DNA of 64,000 nt from Azolla caroliniana (Eukaryota > Polypodiophyta), in the NCBI GenBank assembly GCA_043228905.1, contig JBHGNT010000018.1, forward strand, positions 8,308,001 to 8,372,000, in the 5' to 3' direction. Position numbers and translations under genes: made by a program. Positions 20,275 through 31,756 of the stretch are shown here, piece after piece. Each line of letters starts with the position of its first letter. Position 1 is the stretch's first letter. The notes below the pieces were generated by a model. It saw only the letters and a list, made by a program, of their open reading frames with translations, made no database searches and was not told the origin of the DNA.

Positions 20275-21244
20275 GAAGAACCCATAGCCATCTCTGTACC
20301 TTGACTTAACTTCTTCCATGCGAGCACTATGTTCTAGAATCATCTTATGTTTATCTACATAACCATCTCTTCAATCTTCTCTCGGGCCTTAGAAACCTCG
20401 TTTTTCACAACATGAAGAGATCAATCGAGTTCTCTGTCTTTGATCATACATTCAATCAAAGAATTCTTCTTTCTGAGAAGTGCGGTGTAGAGGCCGCGAT
20501 AGCGGCGGTGGCGGTGGCGGTGGCGTTGATCACCTCATCCAAAAGGGAGGGAGGTTGCCAGTAACAACAATATAGGATCACAATAAACCTTTGATTTTGC
20601 CATATTTGAATTCCTTCCCTTCCAATTTATACCACTACCACGTGCAGGCACTTTTGCCTAGAATGCTGTCTTCAGTAGATGTGTTGAGAAGTGAGAGAAG
20701 GAAGAAGGTAACGAGCATGCAAAGGTATGTGATAACATTCTTCTTCACCATAGTTGCTACAGAAGCAGGTTAGCTTCCCACGAAACCCTAAACCGAAAGA
20801 TAGAGTGTATGTATGAAGAAGGGAGAAGGGGGAAACAATATATTGCGGTAGGAACCGACGAATCTCCTCTACAGTAATGCCCACCATTCCTGTGCCTGCA
20901 CCAACAGACACACACACACAAACATACACACAAGGATGGAGAGAGAGAGAGATGGATATGACATAAAGCTCCTTTCTTCAGGAAGGTAGATAAACACATG
21001 GAGATTAGTGATGGAGAGGGAGAGTGGGAGAAGAGAGGGGTTGAAAGGCCATGTCCATCATGCCTTCGATACATATAAAAATAGAAACAAGAGAAATTGT
21101 AGAGTGGCTCACACAAAGAGTCCATGCACACACCATTCTCTAACATGAAGAATGACAAAGAGTGGGAGAGAGAGATTAGTGATGGTGAGGGAGAGTGAGG
21201 GACAGACATCCTCTCAAGGGAGGTCGGTCGTTCAGGCGTGCCAA
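20275..21244. other. Non-coding region inside an LTR element, right part
   Basis: Continues the sequence interrupted at 14741. It has a GGCGGT microsatellite (20503-20525), CA and GA repeats (20905-20955), and several purine-rich stretches. The last bases before the LTR at 21245, read on the minus strand, are TTGGCACGCCTGAACG, in primer-binding-site position. I see no gag or pol frame, so the element between the LTRs at 13567 and 21245 appears to be a non-coding passenger. Confidence 0.4.
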
Positions 21245-21578
21245 TGTTATGGGTAGGGGGTGAAGCCTAGAATGGCTTCACCCCCCTCCGAATGGGGTTA
21301 CAGTAGAGAGAGAGAAAAGGAGAGTGAAAATCAGAAATGACACAAAAATGAGAGGGGAAAAGGATATATTCATTACATGCCCATAAGGGGTTTATATAAT
21401 ACATCCAATGTAACAGTTACATGACCGTAACAAATAAGACTGTTACGCATTCTTGTACAAATGCACATAATTGTGCATGTGTTCATACACATACTCATCC
21501 TTACACACTCATTCATATTACACATTACACACCATACACATTACACCTTAACCCTCTCGTACACCTATACGGGTAACA
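21245..21578. repeat. LTR, complete copy
   Basis: 334 bp with ends TGTTATGGG and CGGGTAACA, forming a TGTTA/TAACA inverted pair. It matches 6853-7109 joined to 13534-13567. On the minus strand it holds a TATATAAACCCC promoter-like site. It contains the perfect hairpin at 21256-21285. Confidence 0.7.
21256..21285. repeat. Perfect hairpin in the LTR
   Basis: Arms GGGGGTGAAGCC (21256-21267) and GGCTTCACCCCC (21274-21285) with loop TAGAAT. On the minus strand it lies near the internal (U5) end of the LTR. Confidence 0.85.
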
Positions 21579-21589
21579 CTTGGTTTCGT

Positions 21590-22200
21590 CTATTTTCTGA
21601 AGGAATGGACTTCATCAAACCTTGAGTTCCGAAAGTTCACTTTTTAAGGAGTCAATTTTTGCAGAGTGTTGGCAAGATGCTCGTTGATCCTCTTCCTCCA
21701 CTTATGTTAACTTTGTGGCTGCATGGTCCTGCACGACCTTGAGAGTTGCGGCGATATTTTTGTTTGTTATCTAGAGCTGGCTGTTCGGGTCTCAAGCAAT
21801 TGTTGGAGGTTAGCTTCACGTTTTGCTGCTTGTTTCTTCAGGTGATCAGCTTCAAGTTTAGGTGTTTCATAACACTTCTTGGCCTTGTCAACGATCACCG
21901 TTTGGACCGTGAGCTCCTCTTTGTAGTTGCGTTTGGGCTTTCTACCGTAACGGAGTCAGTGGGTCCATTGGTTTGTGTGGACACATTCACAGGCTTGGGG
22001 GGTTTGGTCTTATCCGTTCGGATAGACACGTCGACGAGGTTGGACACTGGGGGTGGTAAGGTGAGGAGTTTGGGTTCGCCTATTTCGTGGAGCCGTTGTT
22101 GAAGCTCCATCAGGCGCCTTTCCGAGGCCTGCCATAACTCCGTGGCTGTTTTTGCTTGTTTGCGTGTATGTTTGCTACTAGTAGCCATGTCTTTCGTGGT
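21590..22200 (-). pseudogene. Coiled-coil gene relic
   Basis: From ATG near 22188 the minus strand reads MATSSKHTRKQAKTATEL and a Leu/Gln-rich helix (ERRLMELQQRLHEIGEPK), then a Pro/Thr-rich linker. After a frame change it reads KLEADHLKKQAAKREANLQQ, another coiled coil, ending near 21600. It lies directly inside an LTR end, like ORF3 at 1086 and 49814, but I cannot align it with ORF3 beyond coiled-coil character. Identity unknown. Confidence 0.45.
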
Positions 22201-22225
22201 GCGGGTTCCTTTCTCCAATTCACGG

Positions 22226-23164
22226 TGTCGTGAAGATCCCCGGTCATGGTGAGAAACCGGGGAATATCGGAAGAATCGGCGGAGTGCATCATGTGCACTT
22301 ACCATTGTACAAAACATGTGAATAATAGGGGTGCCTTTATGGTGCCGAGTAGGAGTCAAGTCGGGATGGAGAATCCCATGAAAATCGGGATTTATCCCAC
22401 ATTGTAACGTATCCCTCTCCTTGTTCTATAAAAGGAAGGGAGCGCCCTTTGTAAAAGGGTTGCCCATTTTGAGTTAGGAAGGGTATACCATGTAGGTTTA
22501 GGGTTCGGTGGTTTTCCTGGACTTCATCTTATTCCTATTCTTAGGGTTTCTACTTTCGTCTTTTCACCCTATTTCGTTTAGGGGTTTCATTTGGTAGCGT
22601 CTTCTTCTTCTTACTTTTTGTTTCGGTTAGTGTTCTTCGACTTCTTCTTCTCCTTCGTGTCTGTTAAGGGTTTAGTCTAGTGAAGAGCTTATATGTTCAA
22701 TGGGGTTTGCTTCTGCTCGGTTTCCTGTGCAAGACCCCGCTCGACGCAACGAGCTCGAGAGCTCCCTGATCGGCGGCTTGGCAACAGATGGTTGTTGTAA
22801 CCTAACCTACCTTGGTCTGGCTCGAAGCCGGAGTTGTATTTGGCTCTTGTAACTATATATGTAAAGGGGTGTGCATATTTGTGTTTCTATTGGTAACAAG
22901 TGCGTTTCTCCCCCCTTTGTTTTTAGTACATAAAGGCGTGAGTTAGGCCGGTGCTGCGTGCGTGCATGCTCTCTCTCTCTGTCCATCTCGCCCTCTTTTC
23001 TTTTCGGTAGCCTCCTGTACCCAAACCGGTAAGGATCTGGTTTTGTGCTACTCTAGTGCGGCCGGTCACGGAGGGTGTCAGTCTTCCGGTACCCTCTACT
23101 CCCTAGTCCAAGACCCCCACGGTCCCACCTTGGATCCTACACGTACTCGTGGAATATCGCGACA
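22226..23164 (+). repeat. 5' LTR of the gag-only element
   Basis: 939 bp, TGTCGTGAAG to ATCGCGACA. A TATA-type site (TTCTATAAAAGG, near 22424) precedes a T-rich leader. The following bases (23167-23184) TTTGGTGAACCCGACGTG form the primer site. Confidence 0.88.
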
Positions 23165-23166
23165 TC

Positions 23167-23184
23167 TTTGGTGAACCCGACGTG
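23167..23184 (+). other. Primer binding site shared by two Gypsy elements
   Basis: TTTGGTGAACCCGACGTG recurs on the minus strand at 39465-39482, next to the 5' LTR of the nested Gypsy. The element at 40788-44300 has a diverged version (TTTGGGGAACTAGATG). I do not assign the tRNA. Confidence 0.7.
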
Positions 23185-23229
23185 AAAGGAGGCAAGGGGG
23201 GGGAGTTGGAAGACAATGACTTCGCGGAG

Positions 23230-24320
23230 ATGATGGCTGATGTGGTGTTGGAGTTCAAACGAGTGGTGGTGAGGCGAGAAGCAACTCAACAAGCTATTTA
23301 TCGAGTGGTTGAAACAGTCGGCCATTTCAACGGGGACAAAATTCTATTCTACTTGGAAGCCTACAACGCTGAAATGGAGGAGCGAGATGTAGACAAGGTG
23401 TTGAGGCTGGAGTTCTTCTGTCGGGTTGTCTTTGTCCGTATGCATGTGGAAGTGAAGGAGCTCCGAGAAGCTCGCAGTTCGTGGGAGGCCTTCGAAGATG
23501 CGCTCCTGCATGCATATGAAGGACGGCGGAAGAGCCGGGGACGGCGCGACTTCGACTAGTGGGTTGCATCAGCGAAGACCCATCGGGGTGCAACGAAGGT
23601 GTTCCAACAGTTCAAGGGGCGGCTTGCTCGGCTCCCGGAGCGGGAGCAAAGTCTGGTGGGGGCAGACAAAGACCTGTTGTTCGTTAGGTCGATAGACCAA
23701 GCGGAACAGGAGGCCATCGGGATTGAGTTCGAAGACGATGATGGAGTGAATGGCCTTACCGAAGACTAGTTGGAAGTCGAACAAGTATGCCGACAGTTGG
23801 ATGAGGAGCGGTCCGCGAAGGGAAAAAGGAAGATAACGCATGACGGCGTGTCCTCATGGCAGGAAGTAGGCACGCAACAAGAAGGATAGGCGAAGCTCGA
23901 TGTTGAAGCCTTGGTCCGGGAAGCGTTCGAGGCTTTGAAGGCGATGGTCGACGAAGAATAGAGATCCGACACGCAGGTGGTTTCTGAAGACACAGAGCAA
24001 GTCGGCCTTCCGGACAAGGCGGACGTGGCCCAGGCGGAGGCTGAGGAATGGTACAATGGTACCACAGGAGAGCATGTGGACCGAGACACCCTCTCGAGTA
24101 GCTGAGAAAGATTGGCCAAGGAGGAGGTCGGTAATGGAGAAGAGCCCTCCATGCGGATTCCGGAGACTCCGACAGTCGAGCCCCTGTGCTGACATAAGAC
24201 TAGAGAGATGGAAAGCGCCATCGAGGAGTCCTAGCACGATGCCAGTGAAGATGGATGGGAAACGAGTTGCGAGGAGCAGAAGAAAGGGGAAATGAGAGTC
24301 GGCACTAAAGGGAGCGGAAT
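23230..24320 (+). pseudogene. Gypsy gag, interrupted by stops in one frame
   Basis: The first ATG after the primer site is at 23230. One frame runs on for more than 1 kb: MMADVVLEFKRVV, FYLEAYNAEM, WEAFEDALLHAYEG, then after a TAG WVASAK and KDLLFVRSID. The gag at 38664-39440 has the matching blocks SYLEAYRAEM, WEEFEMRLLEMYG and RVLLFVKSVD. Stops in this frame include TAG at 23557, 23767, 23887 and 23959, and TGA near 24100. Because the frame stays readable between stops, the damage is by substitution rather than by indels. Confidence 0.8.
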
Positions 24321-24689
24321 TGGAAGTCGACTCGACCGGGGATCAAATTTCTCGATGTTCGGATTCGGGTGGAGCACGATCCGGACATGGATCGTTCGAT
24401 AGGGGCAAGGTTTAGTATGAAGGTGCTGATACGGGAGAGAGTGCGGGACGAGCCGACCTCTTTTACATGGGGAGAAAGACCGACCAAGAGAAGGTCGAGA
24501 ATCGGGAAGAAGATGATCGAGAGTTCAGAACGAGTCCGGTGGGATCGGCATCGGAGCCGAAACTCCGGACATTAGAGAATCAAGCCTAGCTGGGGCTTGA
24601 TCGATCATAGAGCGGATGCTTTCCACCGACACCACTAGCAGGGTTGGTGGCCTGGGACAAGTTGTCAGGAGTCGTCACGAAATCGGTGT

Positions 24690-27090
24690 CCCCACATCTT
24701 GACCGGAGACTTCGGCAGTTCGGCCGGTGTGGCAACGTGAGACCGAAAGAGAAGGGAGATAGTGGGGAAGCGCAAAGAAGAGGATCTACAGTGGCGGGGA
24801 GAAACGAAAGAGGTGGTTGACTGAAGTATGGGTCCTCCACACTCGTTCCCGAGACTTAGGCGGTAGCGTCCGAGAACCAACGGAAGACTTAAGAGACAGA
24901 AAGTGGCGGCGAGGACGCGGAGGTCACGGCCAATACAATCAATCTGAAAGCAAAGAATGGAAGACCGGTCCTATGGGTCACCTCACACCGGGCTAGAGAC
25001 TTCGGCGGTCGGTGTCCGATCCGACGTAAGACCAAGATACTGATGGTGGCGGCAGGAGAACGGGACCCGGCAATGCAGAGAGAGATCGGAGGAGCCCAGA
25101 CGAGAACCGGGCAGGGCAGACTTCCAGATAACCGATCCGGAAGGGTGGAGGAATCAGGCCTACAGAGAGGCCGGGAACATGGTACCACGGTACCACGGGA
25201 GAGGGTGTGGAGCCAGGCACCCTCTCCACATGCTAAGAAGGAAGACTCGGGATAGGGTCGGAAAGACGGGAGGCCCAAGGACGATCCTTCACACCGGATC
25301 TAGAGACTTCGGCAGTCGGTAGCGGAACCGACGTAAGACCAAGATACTGACGATGGCGGCGAGGGGACGAGGGCAAAGGCAGCGGATGGGCGATCCTACG
25401 GCGATCCTCACACCGATCCGGAGACTCCGGCGGTCGGTCCGAGAGCCGGTATGAGACCTAGAGAGATGGACGATGGTGGTAGGTGAACAGGATCCCGAGA
25501 TACGACGTAGAAGTGCGAAAGACGGTCCTATGGGATTCTCACACTGATCCGAAGATACCGACAGTTCAAGTCGACATGGCAACGTGAGACCGAGTCAGAA
25601 GGATGGTGGTGGCAGGAAACGGGAACCAACGATGCGGGAAGTGCGGATGGGCGATCTTACGGTGATCCTCACACCAATCCGGATACTCTGGTGGTTGGCT
25701 CGAGACCTAGAGAGATGGACGGTGGCGGCAGGTGAACGGGATCCCAAGATACGACATAGAAGTGCGAAAGACGGTCCTATGGGATCCTCACACCGATCCG
25801 GAGACACCAGCAATTCAAGCCGACATGGCAACGTGAGACCGAGTGAGAAGGATGGTGGCGGCAGGAAATGGGAACCGGAGATGCAGCAAGTGCGGATGGG
25901 CGATCCTACGGCGATCCTCACACCAATCCGGAGACTTCGGCGGTCGGCATCGGATCCGACGTAAGACCAAGATACTGACAGTGCCGGAAGGTGAACGGGA
26001 TCAAGCAGAAGGGCTGAGAAAGAGGTATCAGGTGGGCGAAGCGGCCACAAACCAGATACAGACCCTACCAGTAGAGTCGGCAGGACAAAGATCGGACGCG
26101 CTCGGTACATAAGTCGGTGACCCAACAAATCGGAGCCGAAGAAGGATCCTATTCACTTGCTCAAAGACCCCGGTAGTTTGGCCGACGTGGCAACGTGAGA
26201 CCTAGGGTAATGGAAGGTGGCGGCAAGGGAATGAAGGAGGCAATAGCAGAAGCACCGAATAACCAAGGTGTCACGCGAACGAAGGAGGCCATGCGGGCCG
26301 GAACGCATCAAGGGTGATCTTCCGGTAAGCTGTCGGGGACACCCGATCAAGGGACGGTGCGTCAAACCGGAAAGGGCACACCCAAAAGCGGATTAGAAGA
26401 AGTGCGAGTGGCCATCAAGGGCCAAAGTGAAGCACGAGTACGGGGCAGTGTTCAGCACAGACGGTGCCGAACAAGGAAGGCGGAAGACAGCACACGGAGG
26501 TGCCGGGAACAAGAGCACGGGCACGTAACAAACTACGCAAATTGGAGACCAGAAACAGGATCAAGGGCCGGAGAATGATCCTCCACACCCGCTTCGGAGA
26601 TCTCAGCGTCCCAATCGGAGTGGCAACGACTGGCGTGGCAAGCCGAACCTGAGGTAACAAGCTGGTGGGGGCGAGGGGACGACGCCAAGCGGAAGGCTCC
26701 AAATTGGTGGCAATAGTGCAAGACGAAAGTGGCCAAGCGGGCTACTACGGGGTGTTCCTCGGACGCGGAGGGCACCAGTATGTGGAGAAGCGGCGATGCA
26801 TCATCTGGTCGGGAAAGGGCCAACGACGCATCCATGGGAAGTAACCGGAGTTCGGCATGGACGAAGCGGAACACAAGAAGGGGATGTGCGGCACACGGAG
26901 GTGCTAGAGCGGGAATACAGACGCAAAGATGGGTTGCCGGTTCAGGTGATCTCGCGCAGAAGGCCGGAGAGGGAACCTCCACACTAGTTCCGGAGACCTT
27001 GGCAATTCAGCCGCCATGGCAACGTAAGACCAAGGAGAAGGTTGGTGGCGGCGAGGGGATGAAGGCGGTGGAGATCAGCGTGGAACGAGA
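24690..27090 (+). repeat. Degenerate satellite-like repeats inside the gag-only element
   Basis: A unit of about 125 bp recurs, each containing CACACC-GATCCGGAGAC, then a CGGCGGTCGG-type segment, ACGTAAGACCAAGA or CGTGAGACC, and GGTGGCGGCAGG. Copies begin near 24700, 24985, 25290, 25415, 25545, 25668, 25793, 25918, 26160 and 26980. In the centre two alternating variants make a higher-order unit of 249-261 bp (GGATGGGCG at 25384, 25645, 25894). Not coding on either strand; long minus-strand frames here are by-products of the GC-rich repeat. Confidence 0.75.
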
Positions 27091-27438
27091 ATCGGGACGA
27101 CACGAAGGTCGACGAAGGCCAAGCGGGCCATTACGGGTGCTTCTCCGACGCAGGACACCGCGTAACCAAAGGGATGAGAAGTGTGCATGCAGTGGGAAAT
27201 AAGGGCCAACGGGGAAGCACGCACACTACGGGATTGCGACGAATGAGCTATCGACGGGTCGAACAAGCCTACGGTGAGGCAAACGCGGAGAAGGAACCGG
27301 AGCCGACGGTTAGGACCGGCGAGGCCAACACGCAGCCGGAATGCGGATTACGGAAGATCGGTTCCTCACCGGCTGGAATCTCTCACCCTTCTCCGAACAT
27401 GGCACGTACTAGTGGACGTGCGGTTTGGTGGGGGCGGA

Positions 27439-28291
27439 TGTTGTGAAGATTATGGACCATGGTGAGAAACCGGGAAATATCGGAAGAATCGGCGGAGTGC
27501 ATCATGTGCACTTACCCTTGTAAAAAATGAGTGAATAATAGGGGTGCCTTTATGCCACTGACTAGGAGTCAAGTTAGGATGGAGAATCCCATGAAAATCA
27601 GGATTTATCCCACATTATAACGCATCCCTCTCCTTATTCTATAAAAGGAAGGGAGCGCCCTTTATAAAAGGGTTGCCCATTTTAAGTTAGGAAGGGTATA
27701 CCGCGTAGGTCTAGGTTTCGGTAGTTTTCTTGGTCTTCATCTTATTCCTATTTTTAGGGTTTGTACTTTGGTCTTTTCACCCTATTTCGTTTAGGCTTTT
27801 CATTTGATGGCTTCTTCTTCTTCTTAAGTTCTGTTCTGGATAGGGCTCTTCGACTTCTTCTTCTCCTTCGTGTCTGTTTAGGGTTTAGTCTGGTGAAGAG
27901 CTTGTATATTCAGTGGGGTTTGCTTCTGCTCGATATCCTGTGCAAGACACCGTTCGGCGTGACGAGCCCGAGAGCTCCTTGATTAGCGGCTTGGCAACAT
28001 ACAGCTGTTGTAAACTAACCTACCTTGTTCGGGCTCGAAGCCAGAGTTGTATTTGGCCCTTGTAACTATATATGTAAAGGGTTGTGCATATTTGTGTTTT
28101 TGTTGGTGTCAGGTGCGTTTCTTCCCCCTTTGTTTTTAGTACATAACGACGTGAGTTAGGTCGGTGCTGCATGCATGGGTGCTCTCTCTCTCTCTGTCCA
28201 TCTATTCAGTAGGCTCCTGTACCCAAACCGATAACGATCCGGTTTTGTGCTACTCTAGTGCGGCCGGTCACAAAGGGTGTCAGTCGTCTGG
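27439..28291 (+). repeat. 3' LTR of the gag-only element, first part
   Basis: Begins TGTTGTGAAG directly after the polypurine tract GGTGGGGGCGGA. It follows the 5' LTR to GTGTCAGTC-TCTGG, where the nested Gypsy enters. The remainder (CCGGTACCCTCTACTCC onward) is at 40135-40213. Confidence 0.88.
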
Positions 28292-28941
28292 TGTCGTGTA
28301 GTTACGCTCTTCGTGTGCGGAAAGACCCGGAACCGTGGGGGCCTTGAACCAACGAGCGTGTGAAGGAAGAGAGAGAGAGCAGCTTGCAGAAACAAAGAGG
28401 GAGAAAGAGAGAGAGAACGAAGTCTTAATTACAAAATCAATAACGATTACAACCGGCAAGCCGACAACGGACCCAACTCAGGCGAACGCACACACACACG
28501 ATGCTCACGCACGCACACAGCCCCGACTGCACTGTGGAGCCTCGCCGGAAGCACACGAGCGGGCTGTCCACGAAGCAGAGGCAACTCAGTCCAAAATCCT
28601 GCAGAGAATGATGAATGATGGAGGAGAGAGCTCGGTCCCAGTTCGATAGCACTTCGTCCTCGCTCCTAAAAAAAAACGATTCCTTTTCCGCCTTCTTCCT
28701 TTCCTTTTATAGGCCGTCCAAGCAGGCCTTTGCACCCTCGTTTTCTTCAATTTATTCTCTATCCTTTCGGGCAGAGATACTCTTTGGTTCCCTTGGCATT
28801 CAATGCGTCACATCTAGCCTATTTACACCCACCGTCCTACTCCTAGTTATGTACGAGGTATTAATGGGTGTGGAAAAGTGTAGAACCGGTTGAGGCGCCC
28901 TGCTTTGCTGATTCTGCTCTTGGCTAGTTTTCTTCATGACA
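28292..28941 (-). repeat. 3' LTR of the nested Gypsy
   Basis: TGTCGTGTAG to TTCATGACA, followed internally by TCCACCCCCACCAAA, complement of the polypurine tract TTTGGTGGGGGTGGA. Confidence 0.9.
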
Positions 28942-28959
28942 TCCACCCCCACCAAACCG

Positions 28960-31139
28960 CGCATCCATCGGTATGCGCCGGAGAGGGACAAATACCGGAG
29001 AAAACCGGCTCGCGTTCACTCGTTGTACTCCGAGCTATCGGCGTTCCCGAACCGATCGTCGTCGTCATCGCTCGCGCGCTTCGGCTCATCTTCGTACCAC
29101 TTCTTGAAAGCTTTAATCCGCTTCCCGGCTATCGGCACCGCCAATCGTTTCCTATCGAGCCCCGCAAGATGGTACGTGTCGTTGTCGTTTGTGCTCGTCA
29201 CCGTGTACGGCCCGAACCATCTCCTCGTGAATTTGCGGGTTGCCTTGTGCTGGTTGTCGAGGCTGCTGTCGTAAACCAGCACCCAGTCACCTTCCTCGAT
29301 CATCTTTGGTCGTACCCAATGCGTCCGGTCACACCGGGCTTTGTTTCGTGCCCTTGCCGCGCGCAGCTTCTCCTTCGCCCGTTCCACGTCCTTCGGCCTC
29401 CGGTCAAGTTACCGGATCCGCGCCGCCAACAACTCTTCCTGGCTCATTTCGTCATGAGATACACCATCCACTTGAAGTGGATGGTCGGAGGGTAGGTCGG
29501 GTGAAGCTCGTCTCGATGTCGAACTATGGAGTGCATCTGACAGCTTTCGCAAGTCGTTACGAACCGATGCACGTCCCGCTATAGTCCCGGCCACCAGTAC
29601 TTCCCCATTAGCTTCTTGAATGTGGTCCATGTCCCGCGGTGTCCGGCCTAAGGACTGTCGTGGTACGCCATAAGCGGCGCTTTCTGCTTGTCCTCCCTCC
29701 CCACTACGCGGAGTGGGGTGCCGCTTTGCTTCTTTGGGAGCTTCCATATGCGCCCTTCTTGTAGGAAGAACCGTTATGCCTTCTTTCGCACCTGGCAGGC
29801 CTCTTCTCTCGTCCACGCCGCCTCCGACGTCATCGTCCATAGGAACCTCCCGATTCGGAGCCACTCTCCGCCGTATCCGCTCTCGTCGAACTCATTAAGC
29901 GCCGGAGTGCTCCCCGTCCCAGTTGTCACGCCAGCTGATCCGAATAAGTCCTCGCCGACATCTTCGTCTTCCGAAACCATGTTGTCCTCGTCGCTGAACC
30001 GCGCCCTCGAAAGCATGTTGGCCATGGCGTTCTCCTTTCCGGAAATGTGTCGTATGTCCGGATTCAGGGACTTGACGTACACTATCCACCGGAGCATTGG
30101 CAGGTCCAGCGTCGCGCATTCGGAAACCATACCGAGAATTGGTAGGGAATCCGTCTCAATGATTACTTCCGTCCCGATCAGATAATCTTTGTCGGCCTTA
30201 ACTGCCGAATCGATACCCCATAGCTCGCGTTTGACTTGGGCATATCCTCGCTGCCGCTCGCTCAATACCTTCGCCCCGAACTAGATCGTGATTCATACGC
30301 TGTCCTTGTCCTCCTGACTGATCACTTACCTGATCCCGGTCAGGCTCGTGTCCACCGTCACGTAGATGGGGACTTCCTTGCCATAAACCGCTTTCCGGAG
30401 AGCCGGTGCCGTAGCAAGCGCCTCCTTCAGTCTCCGGACCGACTCCGTGTGCTTTGTCCTCCACTCGAACCTACGCCCTTTCTTCAATAGCTAGTAGAGC
30501 GGTTCCACGACATGTGCGTAGTGCGGAATCTAGATGTGGTAGAACACCCACGCACCCAAGAATCTGCGGACCTCCATAACAGACCCGCAATAATCCTTCA
30601 TCATGGAGATGGCTTCTACCTTTGCTGGGGACGGTTTCCGGCCATAGGGTCCGCATAGGTGTCCAACTACCAGGAACTCTGTCTGGCCGAACGCTGATTT
30701 CTCTCCGGAGAAGGTGAGCCGCGCGCTCTCGAGCCTCTACAACATCTTATCGCAGTCGTTGATGTGGTTCACGACGAACCTCCAGCATCCGTCCGGCCCG
30801 ACCGTTTTGTCTGCATCCTCTACCGGACACCCTTTTATCGGTATGTCGTCTAGGAATGGCATAGTGATGTCCAGGATGCAGTTCCTCAGCACCTTGTTCA
30901 TTGCGTTTACCATGTGCGCCACCGAATTCGTTCCTCCTTGCGGTAGGGTACACATCCGCACCATGCCGAGAGGAGTCCGCATTGTCGTGATGTCCCTGCT
31001 CTCTACGGCTAGTTGGAACTACCTGTACCCGAGTATAAGTCATCGACCGAATAGATCGACCTTTCAGCGAAGACCTTCGCAAACTCATCTATGGTCGGCC
31101 CGATTCCTGCATTACGGATGGTAACCTTGTTGACCGGTT
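28960..31139 (-). pseudogene. Gypsy RT (C-terminal), RNase H and integrase remains
   Basis: Directly left of the Copia, the minus strand continues RT with VNKVTIRNAGIGPTIDEFA and DLYSG, then PFLDDIPIKG (catalytic FLDD form) near 30860. RNase H follows, ending SGKENAMANMLSRARF near 29990. The integrase zinc-binding domain (HDS..AGHRG, CESCQM, 29750-29500) has two stops. The text reaches FKWMV near 29480, where the catalytic core should start, and jumps to the C-terminal domain (KKLRAARARNK, EEGDWVLVYDSS, FTRRWFGPYTV, 29430-29030). The D,D,E core is missing. Confidence 0.85.
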
Positions 31140-31746
31140 TGTTGGGAATCAACGCTTGGATTCACCTTCACCACTCGGCCACAACCGATTAATCGCGGAT
31201 CAATGTAGCAGAAAATAGGAAATACAGAGAAAGACGCGATACACAGGGATTAACGTGGAAAACCCTATACGGGAAAAACCACGGGAGTGCGAGACTCCGA
31301 ACCAAACTATGCACAGAGAAATATACAATGGCGAGCTGCAAGGCAACGACCTTGAGCTCGCTGTCCTCGCCACAGGCGGCGGAAATACACAGAGGCGTCT
31401 ACCTCTTCCTCTCTCGCGCTCTATCTCTCTCTCTCTCTCACGGCTGCTCCCTCTTCACTCCTCTTGAGTGGAAAAACAGAAAAATAATGAGCAACAGAAA
31501 AACTGTTTGCCCTAAGTCATATTTATACTTATATGACTTTGGGCTATTTACAACTATAGCCTCAGGGGGCTCGTAGCGAACATATTCACGGATATGTCCC
31601 TGCATCCGGATCGCTCTTCGGGTACATTCGTCATCCGGCACCGAAGCCGGGGTCTTCGTCATCCGGATCCGAAACCGAAACCGGGCTTGTCGGCATTCAT
31701 CTCCGATATCCGACCATCCCATCCGAAAGGGACCGTAATCCCAACA
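31140..31746 (-). repeat. 3' LTR of the intact Copia
   Basis: TGTTGGGAATC to GTAATCCCAACA. The minus strand carries TATAAGTATAAATATG, the likely promoter, inside an imperfect palindrome GCCCTAAGTCATAT...ATATGACTTTGGGC (31511-31546) also recognisable in the other Copia LTRs near 2075, 6731 and 40308. Confidence 0.97.
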
Positions 31747-31756
31747 AACTCCCCCT
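31747..31756 (-). other. Polypurine tract
   Basis: AGGGGGAGTT on the coding strand, touching the 3' LTR. The stop codon TGA of the polyprotein (31757-31759) abuts it. Confidence 0.9.

Noticed and set aside
20757-21209. 150-codon Ser/Leu/Pro-rich frame
   Set aside because: Arises from CT/GA microsatellites in the non-coding interior of an LTR element.
23230-24320. Stop-codon readthrough or recoding in gag
   Set aside because: The stops are scattered, differ in type and context, and are matched by decay elsewhere, so mutation is the simpler reading.
24586-27266. Several minus-strand frames of 80-177 codons
   Set aside because: They repeat with the 125 bp satellite unit, have no shared start and no recognisable domain; GC-rich repeats with few stops explain them.
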